Origin: Liquidambar formosana
Lineage: Eukaryota; Streptophyta; Magnoliopsida; Saxifragales; Altingiaceae
NCBI GenBank assembly: GCA_039720395.1
Contig: CM077833.1
Coordinates: forward strand, 1,886,797 to 1,950,796
Direction of reading: 5' to 3'
Length of the DNA: 64,000 nucleotides
Each line of letters opens with the position of its first letter. Position 1 is the stretch's first letter. Made by a program: the position numbers and the translations under genes. This document shows, in pieces, positions 11,398-23,130 of the stretch. Below the pieces are notes generated by a model. The model was not told the DNA's origin, made no database searches, and was given only the letters and a program-made list of their open reading frames with translations.

Positions 11398-13440
11398 TTC
11401 ACCACCAACATTTAGATCTCAATCAACGTGGCCTTCAAATTTGTTAGCTATGGCCTACGGGAGTAAAGGTCAAGCCAAATGTGGTTGGGTTTGAAATCTT
11501 GAGGGTTTGTGGTGTTCTGAGATGGCAATGGTGTTGGTGGTTTGTATAAAGGAATGGGTTTTTATAATAGAGGTGACTTCGGGTTGAGAAAAGGTGGATT
11601 TGGCGGCTATGGGGTGGGTTGCAGCAAAAAAATGGAGGATATCAGTGATAAATGAGGTAGTTTTGAAATCATATGGCAGCAAGGAAGGTGGTTGTTTACT
11701 CGTCCAAAAATGTGGGTAGGAAACATAGCTGGAGAAGAAGACAGTAGCACAAGCAACGCTGCCGGTAGTCCTTACTCGTAAAATAGGCTTATCACAAGAG
11801 AGTCATTAAAAGGGCAAAATTGGCAATTTCAACTAATGAAATATTAAATCGTTCTCTGCAATAACGTCACCCTATATTTAAGCTTCAAATTTTTTAAACC
11901 CGTGTGCACTGTGTGAGAGTGATTCACTAATGTGTCATAGCTTTCTATCATTCCGACCTAAGTGCTCTTCTCACTTTCATTCTCTTTGCTCCTTCACTCT
12001 AACCCTACTAATAAGCTAAAGTGGCTCTGTGTCATTGACCAAAATTATATATTTAAATCATAATTTAAAATTCAAAAATTCTTTATAGAAATATTGGTCA
12101 TTACATAATTGAAATCAGAATCTGTAAAAAACATTCCTTATAGAAAAGGTTGACCATTCCATAATTCATATTATAATCTTTAAAACCCAAATTACGTTCC
12201 TACTTAACCATTTGCTCCTCTTCATCTCCATCTCCATAACTTTCAACAAAAAACTAGTTGATATCGCTCTACCTCCTTCTCCATTTCTTCCCTCGACATT
12301 GAAGAAGAAGCAGCAGTTTAAGTCCAATAACTGCATGTAAGTTGTATCTCTCTCTCTTGGCCACTCTTATTTTTTATTAATGGTCTACAATTATTTTTTT
12401 GAATTTCTTAGTCATATCGGGATTCTATTAAACTTGTAAGTAATTAATAATGATATATTTAATTGTGTTGAGTTTTAGATTTACTAATGTACTTCGGCTG
12501 TTTGAGAGTTTTCCCATTGCTAACATTGTATGTGATTTTTGGGCTATGTCTAAATTGTTTTGCTCATGAGATGAGTTTTGTTGTATCACTTGATATGCAA
12601 AACAAGATTTGAGGATCTATTTGGATGATGTCAAGTAAAAATTTTAAATAAAATGATAATTTTCATATTGAAAATAAACTTCTTTAATGTTTTTTTTGTT
12701 TGTTTGTTTGTTTGTTATATCTATTTGCTTTTTGAATAGTCTAGTATTAATATTGTGATATTAGTGATAGAATTTGTAATTACACATAGTTGTTATTAGC
12801 ATTGGTCGTGCAGTGGTGTTTCTTATTAAGTTTATGGCATTTTTGTGCATCGAACGAGTCATTGCTAGTATATCTATTATTATTATTAGTATTATGATAA
12901 TATAAAAGAGAATATGCCACATGCATGGCATGTCTCTTAAGCCTTCCCTCCACATACTGAGAGCAGGCCTTGTGACACATCTCTCATAATAAGGAAAGAA
13001 AATCAAATAAGAAAATCAAGAGCATCACGTGCGCTTTTGATTAAATAAGGTAAGAATATCAAAATAAATAAATAAGGTTATAGAATAATCTCTTGATAGT
13101 CAAAGGCACCATGTCTTAATTTGTTTCATTGCAATCACCTGTTTTGTAGTCAAAACATTGCAATTTTATTTTAATTTATTAATTACAATAGTTGAGGAGT
13201 GAAAAGAGAATATTAATTCAACACATTAACAAATTAAAATTTAAAAATTTGAATCCTCCAGTATTTCATTTTTTTACCACTCGGGTTAGCAAGTTAGTGG
13301 TTGATGTAGTTGACTAAGTCAGTTTTTGATTTGTGTATGAAGTACACCAATCAGTTCAGAGTATTTTGAGACTAGATTAAACTAGATTGACCCATATCAA
13401 TCAATTAGGTCAATTGGATATATTCTATGTATCACACGGT
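11398..13440. other. no gene recognised
   Basis: Mostly AT-rich. 12230-12340 (CT-rich stretch, then GAAGAAGAAGCAGCAG, then GCATGTAAGT) could be a 5' UTR with a splice donor on the plus strand, but no protein can be followed. A (GTTT)n tract is at 12691-12715. It may lie in the third intron or downstream flank of the monooxygenase gene. Confidence 0.4.
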
Positions 13441-13449
13441 TACCTGCTC

Positions 13450-13470
13450 ATATATATATATATATATATA
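13450..13470. repeat. (AT)n microsatellite
   Basis: Uninterrupted AT dinucleotide run. Confidence 0.95.
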
Positions 13471-13490
13471 GTCTTCATCAGGTCAGCACG

Positions 13491-13620
13491 TGTTGATATA
13501 AGTTATATCAGCATCATGCATTAGGGGTTGTACCCCTTGCATTGGCCCAATATACTTCGTAACCTACTAATGTACGAGATAGAACTTCCAATGCTGGTGT
13601 TGATATAAGTTATATCAGCA
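13491..13620. repeat. short element bounded by two identical quasi-palindromes
   Basis: A 23-base segment beginning TGTTGATATAAGTTATATCA and ending in GCA occurs at 13491-13513 and again at 13598-13620. Each copy is almost its own reverse complement, so the pair acts both as direct and as inverted repeats. Between them lies AGGGGTTGTACCCCTT, itself a palindrome. This looks like a 130-bp MITE or a foldback sequence. No target duplication was resolved. Confidence 0.55.
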
Positions 13621-13637
13621 CATGCTTACTTGATCAT

Positions 13638-13640
<3 letters not shown>

Positions 13641-13709
<69 letters not shown>
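13641..13709. repeat. (CT)n-(TA)n compound microsatellite
   Basis: CT repeats at 13641-13687 run directly into TA repeats to 13709. The small frame over it is repeat-encoded. Confidence 0.95.
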
Positions 13710-13869
13710 GAAAGTAATTAATCAAGGAAGTTTACATAACCAACATAAAATTTCCTACATTTTATATAGTTCTACAAGAACAATAATATATTTTGTGAGT
13801 CCTAAAAATTACTGACAGAGGTATGATTAATTGATTAGTAAGTTATTCAAAACCTTGAAAAAGGTTTAA

Positions 13870-14341
13870 GGCTTTGTATGGATTGAGAGAAACGGAGAGA
13901 AGAGAAGAGAACCTCATTATGAGAAGAGAAATGAAAAAAACTTTCTCTTCACATTGTTTGGATAAAAAGTAGAAAAGAGAAAAGAAGATAAAGTAAATTT
14001 CTCTACCTTGTTTGGTTAGACCTCATAAAGAGAAGGGAGGAGAAGAGAATATTTACATGCAATTCCAAGATTACCCCTTATTACATATACAATAAACAAA
14101 AGTAATAGATGTGTATATTTGTCATTTCAAAAGTAAGTTTTTTTCCTTTCCCTGCTTTTCTCTCCAAATCTCCCCAATTTGGGGGAGAAACAAAATGGCT
14201 ACTTTTTCTCCATTTCTCTCCATTAACTTTCTCTTCGCTCTCAACTTAACAATCCAAATGAAAGAAGTGAAGAGAAGAGAGTTTCTCGTCTCTCTTCTCA
14301 TCTCTTCTCTATTCTCTATTTCTCTCAATCCATACACGCCC
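13870..14341. mobile_element. Tourist-like MITE (PIF/Harbinger)
   Basis: Inverted ends GGCTTTGTATGGATTGAGAG and, reversed from the right, GGGCGTGTATGGATTGAGAG, flanked on both sides by the 3-bp target duplication TAA (13867-13869, 14342-14344). PIF/Harbinger elements duplicate a TWA triplet and begin with GG(G/C)...TGT. It is 472 bp long without a transposase, and GAGAAGAG-rich near both ends. Confidence 0.85.
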
Positions 14342-14703
14342 TAAAGTTTGTGGTTTTATATCAAAATTAGCCCAAATGGGTTGAGCTAGCTAATTTCAGC
14401 ATCATAAAATAGTGAAAGGTCTAATCAAGTTCGTACAACTTAAATCAAAATGAATTTGAACAGACCATATTTCTACAATTTAAGTATCAGCAAATGGGAG
14501 CTGATGGCGTGAAAAAGTGGGTCTCCGCCTTCATATTACATTAATATGAAAGCTTTGGTGGATACTCACCAATCAAGCCAACTTTTAAAATTTATGAATG
14601 TCATTCTTCAAGACATACAATATAAAAGGAAACAACTATACTTGCATCTCGAATGAATCTTATTCATATGAAAAATGCAATGCAAATAAATTATTAATGT
14701 TAC

Positions 14704-14917
14704 CTTGGCCTTAAGGATACTTCCATCGTGAAGTCGAAGAACCGGAGAAGAGGTTAGTGGATCCAATTCAATAGAAAGCATCCGACATCCCAAACGTATG
14801 GTGTCGACTGGAATATCATCAGCCATAGTCTCGATGAGATGACTCCGTTTCAAGCATCGCAATTCTCCATTCCTGTCAAAGAGCTCAAAATATAATCCTT
14901 GCTGCATAGTATCCATA
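14704..14917 (-). CDS. monooxygenase exon 3
   Basis: Encodes RCLKRSHLIETMADDIPVD and the following segment, ending KAK at donor AAG|GTAACA (14703). The frame is open across the whole exon. Start placed at 14917 because that acceptor keeps the phase set by exon 2. Confidence 0.78.
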
Positions 14918-17900
14918 CTCCATAGTGTCGGCCGGTGCTTTTGGGTAGAAGTTTATGGAGGGATTGTCTGTTTTTGGTGGTTCTTGGATTTTAAATAAAT
15001 AAATAAATAAGGCCTCTATTCGCACCCTAACACTTGCTTTGCACTCCCCGACCTTGTGGTTTTTCTAGGTTGTATGAAAAAATGTAAACAGTTTAACGAA
15101 AATTGATTGCATAGTTTATTAGAAAATATCATTCTGAACAACTTAGTAAGAGAAAGTTTTTCAAAAAATTACCCTTTAAGCGGGCTACTTTTTGGATTAT
15201 TACTAAGAAAGATATTGTAAATGGTTAAAAAAGTCCACTTATAACGACAAATTTTGAAAAAAGTTTCTTCTACAAAGTTGTTCAAAATGATGTTTTCTAA
15301 AGGATTTTGAATCTATTTTTCATAAAAACTTTTTATTTTTTTTTCATAAACCTTAAAAAACCATAGAGAGTTGAGGGTCCCAAGCAAGTCTTGGGGTGCC
15401 AATAGAGGCCCCCATAAATAAATTAAATATGTTTTCAATTGATTGTATATGTTTGTTTGGAAAATGGTTGAGATTTCTCTAAAATCAAATCAAATCAAAT
15501 CAATCTTTCAATTGATCAAGTTGTTTCTCTGATTGTTGGGTACACCCCGACATTGGTCTATTCTGGGGATGCAAACCATTCAATCGATACACTATGAGCA
15601 TTCGATCGATTTCCTGACCACAAATTTCGTATGTTTTCAGCCATATGCATGTAACCATTCGAACGATCACATGAACCATATAAGCAACGTAGCGAATTTC
15701 TGAGTCTGAAACACTACAATATAAGAATTTGATCGATGTCTTGACTACAATGAACAGTTTATGATAATGTACGAAATTCCAAAACAGTTGAAAATTGAAG
15801 AAAATTATAAAATATAGTGCAAATTAAACCCACATGCATAAACGGCTACGAAACTTACCCAAGTGGTATTTCTTTCTCCCCACCGTTGTCAACTGATATA
15901 TGCCTCCCCCTGAATATACCATGCTCTCTATTTTTATTAGAAAAAGGAAAGAAAACAATAATATAATGTACACTATATATATCAATTGAAAAACGATATA
16001 ATTGATGAACATCAAACGCTCTTAATTTACCGGGTTTTACTAGTCAAGATCCAAAATTATAACCTACCAACCCTTTAGTTTTGTTTTTCCAACCCAGCTA
16101 GCTTATAAGTAGCGCGAGCTTATTGAATAATGAAAAATGCATTTGATAATTTAATTTTTATTACTGAGGAATGAAAGAAAATATTTGTATATTTATATAG
16201 AAAAATCTGAGGTAACAGGTAGTCATTGCTAAAAGCAATAATAATCAAATCTGGACCACTTAAACCACAAAAAGTGAATTTTTGTTAAAGAAAAAAAAAT
16301 TAGGAGAAGTCCACTTTATAAGACTTATGAAGGCTTATGTCCATTGGAAAAATTATGCAATCATATGTCCACTTTTAAGTGAAACGGTTGTGTATTTATA
16401 TAAGTCTTAAGTGCATAAAGTCAAACATACCCTTAAGTTGTTATTTTTTACTTTCAAATTTTAAAATAGCATAACTTTCAATTTATACATCAATTTTCGA
16501 TAAAATTTATATTTTTGGAATCCATTCGTCAAGACCTTCGAAACAAGATTTATGATAAATATGAAATTTTATGTAAAGATAAAATAGTTACATTGAGTAC
16601 ATAGAATATAATTCCGTATAACTGTTTAATATATATAGATATATATAGATATATATCTCTCTTTTATTTTTTTTTATTTTTTTTTTGAATATTTGTATAA
16701 TCTAACTTCGATATCCCATGAAAACTATTAGATCTAAGTGTTTATGTACAAATTTAACTTATAAAAACAATTAAATTTAAGTGAGACATGAAGTATATGC
16801 ATGATAATCCATTGATTATTTTTCTGTTATTATTATTATTCTTCGTTGTGACTAATTTTAACTATTTGAAGCAACTTTTGTTAACAGTTATATTTAACTA
16901 TTTAAAGAAAAACGATTATATCTTGAATATTTATATAATCTAATTTCAATAGTCCATAAAAAAAAAATAATAATAATAATAAAAGAAGTTAAATCTAAAT
17001 GTTTGCGACTAAATTTAACTGATTAAAAACGTTAAATTTTCAGTGATTAATATTAAATTTAGTTTTTTACAGTGAGTTTTGTGAAATAGTTACATGTTAC
17101 TTTTTATAACTAAATTTTTCAATATTTTATATAATTTGACTAAAATTTTATATAAAATCAGATAAATCTAAGTGTTTGTGATTATATTTAATTATTAAAG
17201 CAGTTTGTAACTAAATTTAACTCCTTAAAACGGTTTGATGTGGGTTTTGTGAAACAAATACATGTAACGATTTTAGAATTGATGTCACTTCTGTTGGAAA
17301 TTGTTAAACCTATAGAAGCAAAGCAATTTTAAGATGCTTCTGAACCTTTACTACCATCATTGCTTTCTACATCTTCTAACTTGATAGTACAAAGATTGGT
17401 ATCCCCTCAAGTTGCCAATGGGTTGGGATGGAAGCTTATAGCTTATTAGTAGTATAAACTTCATGATTTTGGTAAGCAATTAAACACCTCTTAGAGTAGA
17501 AAGATTAGTGGTTCTCTATCTTATCTTAACCCCCAACTGCCATCAATGTTTTATGAAATCATCATTTTGTGATCAAATAATGTTATTCAAGAGTTAAATA
17601 TTCAAATCTAGTTCAGATATGCAGCAATTGAGGATGACAAACCACCACACTATCAACCTTGATGTTATTGACGGTTGAGCACCTCCTTCGTCGAGAAAAA
17701 TGGAGGTTTCTTGGTTGCGCACCTGCTTTGTCGAAAAAAAAAAATGGAGTACAACTTTGGATTTGGATGTGTCCATCTCTCCAGTAACAAATCTGTAGAT
17801 CTAATCAACTTAATTCAATCAAAAAATGGAGGTTTCTTAGTTGAGCACTTTTGTTGTCAACCACCATGGTTTTCGATATCACAAGTTTTAACGAAGTGAG

Positions 17901-20900
17901 AAAGAAAAAAACTTGTAAAAAGAAAGAAAGAGAGAGAGAGAGGGAGGGAGAAGGAGGGGGAGAAAGAGAGAATGATACTCTTTCTGAATGTATGAATATA
18001 GTGCACAAAGGGTATTTTGCTCGTAAGGACTGTTTGGTGGACCTAAGGCCGTAAATTCTCACAGTGGACTTATGCCCACATAAGTCTTATAATTTGGACT
18101 TGTAGCCAAAATACCCTTTTTTTAAAATCTTTAACATCTTTTTTTTGTAGCCATGATTTAACTATCATTACTTTTTAGCAATGACAGTCTATCATGCTAG
18201 TAAGGTCCTATTTATATTTGTAACAGGTATGCTACTATTGGGGCTATGAACAACTTCCAACTCTTCTAACAAAAACAAAATTTTACTCTACTCAAACGTC
18301 AAGCTATCATTCTTTTTTTGCGTTTTTAGTAATCATAAATCTCAAAATTATTTTAAATGAAGAAAAACATACGTGGAATTAAAGAAAAATCTAACTTTTA
18401 CTCCCTATGTGATTAATTTATTAATATCGCATTAATTAGATGTGGGTGCCCAATATTAATTGGTATATATTTTTATTTCAAGTCTATACAGTTTAGATGC
18501 TCTCACAATTTTCAAATAAATTTGCTAATATGGGCCTTCAGTATGGTAGGTTTCAGTGGTGATGCTCAGCTCCTTCTTTGCCATGAAATGTATAATTTGC
18601 CATTTTACAAATTTAGAAATTAAGGTTTTATTTTATGTGAGCTGACAGTATAAGTCACCATGACTAGAGATTGATATGATTCCTTCTTTTTTCTATCTCT
18701 CTTGTATTTGTTTCATTCTTATAACAATATTTAAAGGTATAGGCACATGGAGTCTCCTAAGGTGCCAACCTAGTTGGGATTGTTAGTGGCTCTAAGACGC
18801 TTTACCTCTTTCCATTATTTTTATTTTTTATCAGCAAAAAAAACAATTTCATTAAATAACACTAAAAGAGAATTTATACCTTAAGAAACCAACCAAAACC
18901 ACAACAACCGAAACAAATAACAGGAAAACAAAAAGCAAGCCCAAACCACTATCTAGACGTTGACCAAAAAAAAAAACCATTATCTAAACGTGCCGGGAAT
19001 ACGTACAAAAACTCAACAAGGCTGCTCTGAGCAAAAGACACCCACAATAGACACCAACCAAAAAGGAAAAAACCGCAATTTCATAGAAAGCATCTCTCTT
19101 CCCACAAAATCATCCACTACGCTCCCCAACAGGAGAAAAACAAAACCCAACCAACAAGCCAAATCCTACTCTAAAATTCTACCTTCCCTTAGCCAATGTT
19201 AAGACCTAAGATTAGAAGGAGGTAGCCATGGAATTCATACAACCATATTTTTATAATGTTCAAAACTTAAGACGCCACATAATCACCATGAATCAGGAAT
19301 AGATGCTTTAAATGATCTCAAAAAAATTAACAGAGAAACCTATATGAATCATCATGTGGATTTAGGTATTTGATTGACGGCAATGGTGGTGGAACTAAAT
19401 GCTCGGCTAAGAGCATCTCTAGCACAAAATGTCATCATCTTCTGGGAGGTGGAGGAGAGAGAGCGAGAGAGCGAGAGAGAGAAGGGGGAGGTGGGGGAGA
19501 GTGAGCGAGAAAATGAAAGGAGGAGGTCCAACTGTCAAATGAAGTGAAAGAGTTAAGGGGAAAACCCGAGAGGGGTTGGTTGGTAGGCTGAATTTTTTAC
19601 TTTTGAAATTTTTTGGCATTCTAGATTTTTTTTAACCCTTTATATTTAGTTTACACTCCTTTCTTTTAATAAATTTATTCATTTTGTTCCTGATTAAATT
19701 TTGTACTTTTCTTTTGGCATTGACTTATTGTAATTATTATTATTTTTTATCCAAATTAACTTTCCCGAATGATGTTACAGTTGTCACATTAATTCATTAT
19801 GGATAATTACTCTTATCATAAAAAATTTGGATGAAAAATTAGGTTCTTTATCATTCTATGTTTATCTTCTAATTGTTTATTGATAAGAAAATTTTGTTTT
19901 TAGTTGAAAAAAAATTTTCTCTTAATTATGAAGTAGCAATAAAATTGCAAAAAAATTATACTTCGCAGTCATTTTGGGTTAGGTTTAATATAAAAATCAA
20001 TCATTTAGCCTTCCTTGAAATATCAAATTCTTGGTTTTGCCATTAGGCATGGTACAAGAGGACAAACCAATTTCAAAACCGGCCTCAAAGATATAGAAAG
20101 ATAGAGAAGGTCCTGAATTTGAATGAAGTGAACCTCAAGGGAAGTTAATAATAATTATCCCTTCCATCTCACAAAGATAAGTTATTTTTACTATTTTATT
20201 TAAATACTTAAAAAATTCTAAAATGTTTGTCCACTTTGAAAAGTAGTTAAATCATAATTTTTTTTTTTTTTTTTAAACTTTCAATACCGCCTTTTGTTAT
20301 TTTAAGGATTACTTTCAACACAAAATCAAAATCTTTGATAATGATACTTTTGAAATAAAAATTTAATAAAGAAATAAAAATCAATATATTGATGGTTTTT
20401 CTTGATTTGCGTTTTACGTTAAAAATTATTTATCTTTATGGGATAGGAGAAGTTACTTTTTATGAAATGAATAAATAAACTGGGAGAGTAGGTAACAAAA
20501 TTCAATAGGAGAAGCATGTAAAAGATTAAAAACTTTCTTACTTTTGAATCAGAATGGCTGTTTGTCTGAGCTTTGCGGCGACACCTAGTTGATCAAGCGC
20601 ACGCCAACCATTTGGTTGTATGATGATGGCTGCTCCTGTAGCTCGCAATCTATCTGATCTTTCTAATACTACGCTACTAATACCCTTCCTGCAAAATATT
20701 TCCAACATTATTACTATTTTAAAAAAAAGTCAACTCAAATTTTACACCAAGAGAAAATAAAATAAAATAAATAAATCAATGGTTTGGAATCCACTAATCT
20801 TAGGCTACATTTGGTACATGGGAATGGAGGAAGGAATGGAATACTCATTCCATTGGTAAAAAAAAAAAAAAAAAGTCGACTGTTTGACTGGCCAAAGGAA

Positions 20901-23045
20901 AGAAATCTCTATTCCCTCAAAACTCATTATTCCTTCCTTTGATGGAAACACAAAAGAATGCCCATTCCTTCCTTCAAAGAATGAAGCAATAATGATCATG
21001 GGACCCACCCATCTCTCTTTTTACTTCTCTTTTCTCTCCTCTCTTGATTGCTGCACGCCAATGGGACCCTTTTTTTCCTTTTTCTTTTTTTCACAATTCT
21101 TGTATTTCCAGTCCTTTCCTCGATTGTACCAAATAAAGGCATGGAATGGCCATTGAGAATGATTATTCCTTTCATTCTTTTTTCCATTCTATTCCCATAA
21201 CTATTCTATTCCATTACCATTCCATTCAAGCGTACCAAACACAGCCTTATCGTCTAAAATCGTCTGCCCTGGCTTGGAGCATCTCCTATGGTTTATGTTA
21301 TTTTGCTTGTGTTATTTCTATTTTAGTACCTACTACGATCTCAAATACTATATCTGGACACAATGTGCTCTAATGGGCGAACGACACGATATTCAATTTT
21401 TTAACACAACCACCATTTCATGTCTTTTTTTAACCTTATTTGTGCCCAATATAGCAATATAACACAAAGATGTGTCACATATGACATAAGGATGTGTCAT
21501 CGCTATTTTTTTTACATACAATTTAGTATACCATTGGAACAACAATAAAGAATTTTAGCAATAGCACCACCCTTTAGCACACATGGAAGATGGTACAATC
21601 GATATGTTTTGTTAGACTTTAATGGAAGTAGAAATGACTATTCTAGAGTTACTACATATCATGCCAAATTTGAGCACAACGTGGCTTAATAATTATTTAA
21701 AATCGAGAAAAATTATTTGAAGTAACTTTATTCAAGAGAGCCACACTGCATAACAGATTATCATGATTGGATGAATCTTCCTTATTTGGTCGCACCTTCG
21801 CAAAAAAGAAAAACAAGTTTCTTTAAATCATCAAGAAAAGTGATTGTAAAAGAAGCCGATCTCAACAAATTAATAGTGATTGTTGACACTACAACTGCAA
21901 AGCAATGACATACATACACACGGGACTTATGTCAATAGGAATTAAGTACATATATAAGACCCATTAGTGGTGTAGTCACGTAGTGATAAAGGTATATGAG
22001 GTGAGGTTGTTAAGAGTTCGAGTCTCGGGGGTGATGGCATGACGTGAATTTGTTTCTTGATGGTCCTACTCATGCACTGGATCTACCAACCTTTGTTGGG
22101 GCTAAGGTCAATTTATGGTTCAACCAACTCGATGTAGCGTATGCGATTCTCCCCTATGTGGGTCTGCCTAAGGCCCCTTCTATCATTGGTTCCTTAATGG
22201 GTAAGGGAGATACTATAGTTGCGCCCAAGTAGAGTCGCCATTAGTTACCCCCCTTCTACCTTTATTTGCTTATCTATAAGAAAAAAAAACACAAAAAAAC
22301 AAAAAAACAAAACAAAAAAAAAAAGTGTATATAAGACCCAAATGTTGGATGCATATTTTTATGTTTGTCAATTCCTTTTGCAGTGATGTATCATTATAGT
22401 AGACGGACTCTCTCTTTAGAATCATGCATCAAGGAAGAGCAATTGTGCTTTTTCCATGAACATGTTTTTTTTACCCCATAAATGTCACATGTCTAAAATA
22501 AGAAAAAAAATGTTATCGACAGAGTTATTTGGTTACAGTTATTTATTACACCTAAACCAACATATATTGTCAGTTCAAAGACATAGTAAGTCATTGGGCT
22601 AGCCTAATGGTGAGAGAAGGTGGAATAAAAGATGAGATAAGATAGGTTTAGAATTCAAACCTTCCAATTATACCCAAAAAAAAAAAAAAAAAAAAAAAAA
22701 AAAGACACAGTGGGAAGAAGACAGACTTTAGCACGCCATCAATAATTCTTCAATGGTTGTATTTTATAATGAAATAAAAGGTGTACGTTTCTGTGATATG
22801 CATATTGGCACGAAACCAAATAATCAGTAGTACTATCAGTGCCTTTCCAGGACATGTGGTAAGGTAAAATACCTACTCATAAACCTACGTACTCACATAT
22901 AGGCATTCCAATACCATTAACAAAGCTACAGAAGAAGAAGATGAAGAAAAATATGAGTAGTAAACCTGTGAAGAGCGAGGGCGGTGGCAAGTCCACATAT
23001 ACCGCCACCTACTATAACTATCTCTTTCTCTTCAGCAATCTCCAT
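14704..23045 (-). CDS. FAD-dependent monooxygenase (MO1/MO2-like), exons 1-3 only
   Basis: Host gene. Exon 1 (23045-22966) encodes MEIAEEKEIVIVGGGICGLA, whose GGGICG is the dinucleotide-binding loop. Exon 2 (20688-20542) continues with SVVLERSDRLRATGAA, QPNGWRALDQLG and KLRQTAI. Exon 3 (14917-14704) has ELRCLKRSHLIETMADDIP and LSIELDPLTSSPVLRLHDGS. These are the N-terminal third of the plant salicylate-hydroxylase-like family, which uses FAD and NAD(P)H to oxidise small aromatic substrates; the true substrate is unknown. Splice sites are GT-AG and the phases agree. The exon 3 acceptor (GGAG before 14917) has a poor pyrimidine tract and is the weakest point. Introns are 2277 and 5624 bp. Exons for the GCDG and later GD motifs were not found down to position 1. 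Either a very long third intron crosses the window edge or the gene is truncated. Confidence 0.8.
15011..15411. mobile_element. foldback MITE in monooxygenase intron 2
   Basis: Left end GGCCTCTATTCGCACCCTAA and right end, reversed, GGGGGCCTCTATTGGCACCC. The arms are long: inside, the segment starting AGAAAATATCATTCTGAACA near 15121 pairs with the reverse of the one near 15262-15304, so most of the element folds on itself. AATAAATAA-like sequence lies on both flanks, which hides the exact target duplication. No coding capacity. Confidence 0.75.
15412..16307. other. intron sequence, no feature recognised
   Basis: AT-rich sequence within monooxygenase intron 2. No domain or repeat was identified. 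Confidence 0.5.
16308..18100. mobile_element. possible TIR element with about 45-bp inverted ends
   Basis: Left segment 16308-16347 (AGTCCACTTTATAAGACTTA onward, then GCTTATGTCCATTG) matches the reverse of 18058-18100 (AGTCCAAATTATAAGACTTA, then GCATAAGTCCACTG). About 1.8 kb of AT-rich DNA without coding capacity lies between. Outside these blocks the similarity fades, so the true ends and target duplication are not fixed. Confidence 0.5.
17674..17870. repeat. short direct repeats (GTTGAGCAC...AAAATGGAGG)
   Basis: The phrase AAAATGGAGGTTTCTT(G/A)GTTG with GCACCT or GCACTT after it occurs at about 17698 and 17823, and a related GTTGAGCACCTCCTTCGTCG precedes at 17674. Low-complexity GAGA sequence follows at 17930-17975. 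Confidence 0.55.
18826..19200 (-). mobile_element. LINE 3' fragment
   Basis: Reading the minus strand, the sequence ends in GCTGATAAAAAATAAAAATAA near 18826, like an L1 3' tail, and is preceded by A/C-rich plus-strand sequence resembling the 3' UTR side of the LINE at 4430-5200 (many ACAACC and AAACCA words). The 5' boundary is a guess. A partial duplication (ACCACTATCTAGACGT at 18943, ACCATTATCTAAACGT at 18976) with an A-run between lies inside. Confidence 0.45.
19201..20541. other. intron sequence, no gene
   Basis: AT-rich intron 2 sequence with a GA-rich low-complexity patch at 19440-19510 and a T-run at 20259-20274. No coding potential recognised. Confidence 0.5.
20542..20688 (-). CDS. 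monooxygenase exon 2
   Basis: Acceptor TTTTGCAG before 20688, donor GTAAGAAAG at 20541. Its first base completes an Arg codon with exon 1. VVLERS holds the acidic residue that normally binds the FAD ribose. Confidence 0.88.
20804..21246. mobile_element. Tourist-like MITE (PIF/Harbinger) in intron 1
   Basis: Inverted ends GGCTACATTTGGTAC and, reversed, GGCTGTGTTTGGTAC. The target duplication TTA is at 20801-20803 and 21247-21249. It is 443 bp, rich in GGAATGG and CATTCC words that pair with each other, with no transposase. It differs in sequence from the 13870-14341 element, so it is another family. Confidence 0.87.
21250..21950. other. intron 1 sequence, no feature recognised
   Basis: AT-rich DNA between the Tourist-like MITE and the first SINE. 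Short frames here have no recognisable domain. Confidence 0.5.
21964..22327 (+). mobile_element. tRNA-derived SINE
   Basis: Starts with a tRNA-like head: TGGTGTAGTCACGTAGTG (box A-like) and AGAGTTCGAGTCTCGGG (box B-like). A unique body follows, then an A-rich tail with C interruptions (22281-22324). A perfect 13-bp target duplication, TATATAAGACCCA, flanks it at 21951-21963 and 22328-22340. It is 364 bp and lies in monooxygenase intron 1. The 62-codon frame over it is incidental. Confidence 0.92.
22588..22700 (+). mobile_element. short tRNA-derived SINE
   Basis: 113 bp with a box A-like GGGCTAGCCTAATGGTGAG and a box B-like GGTTTAGAATTCAAACC, ending in a run of A. An 11-bp target duplication with one mismatch flanks it: AAAGACATAGT (22577-22587) and AAAGACACAGT (22701-22711). 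Confidence 0.82.
22966..23045 (-). CDS. monooxygenase exon 1
   Basis: Starts at the ATG at 23045. It encodes 26 codons plus two bases, including the FAD-binding GxGxxG loop. The donor is CAG|GTTTAC at 22965. A near-copy of its first codons lies 84 bp upstream. Confidence 0.85.
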
Positions 23046-23082
23046 CTTTATCTATTCAATTTATAAACCTTCAGCTAGAGTT

Positions 23083-23130
23083 CTAGTCTATGGCGTAGAT
23101 CGAGTTCTCCTCAGCAATCTCCATCTTCAT
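23083..23130 (-). other. duplicated start region / upstream ORF of the monooxygenase
   Basis: On the minus strand, GATGAAGATGGAGATTGCTG here repeats, with one change, GATAAAGATGGAGATTGCTG around the gene's own ATG at 23045. The copy opens a 15-codon frame (MKMEIAEENSIYAID, stop at 23085-23083) that would end in the leader if transcription starts further upstream. It could act as an upstream ORF or simply be a small tandem duplication. Confidence 0.45.
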
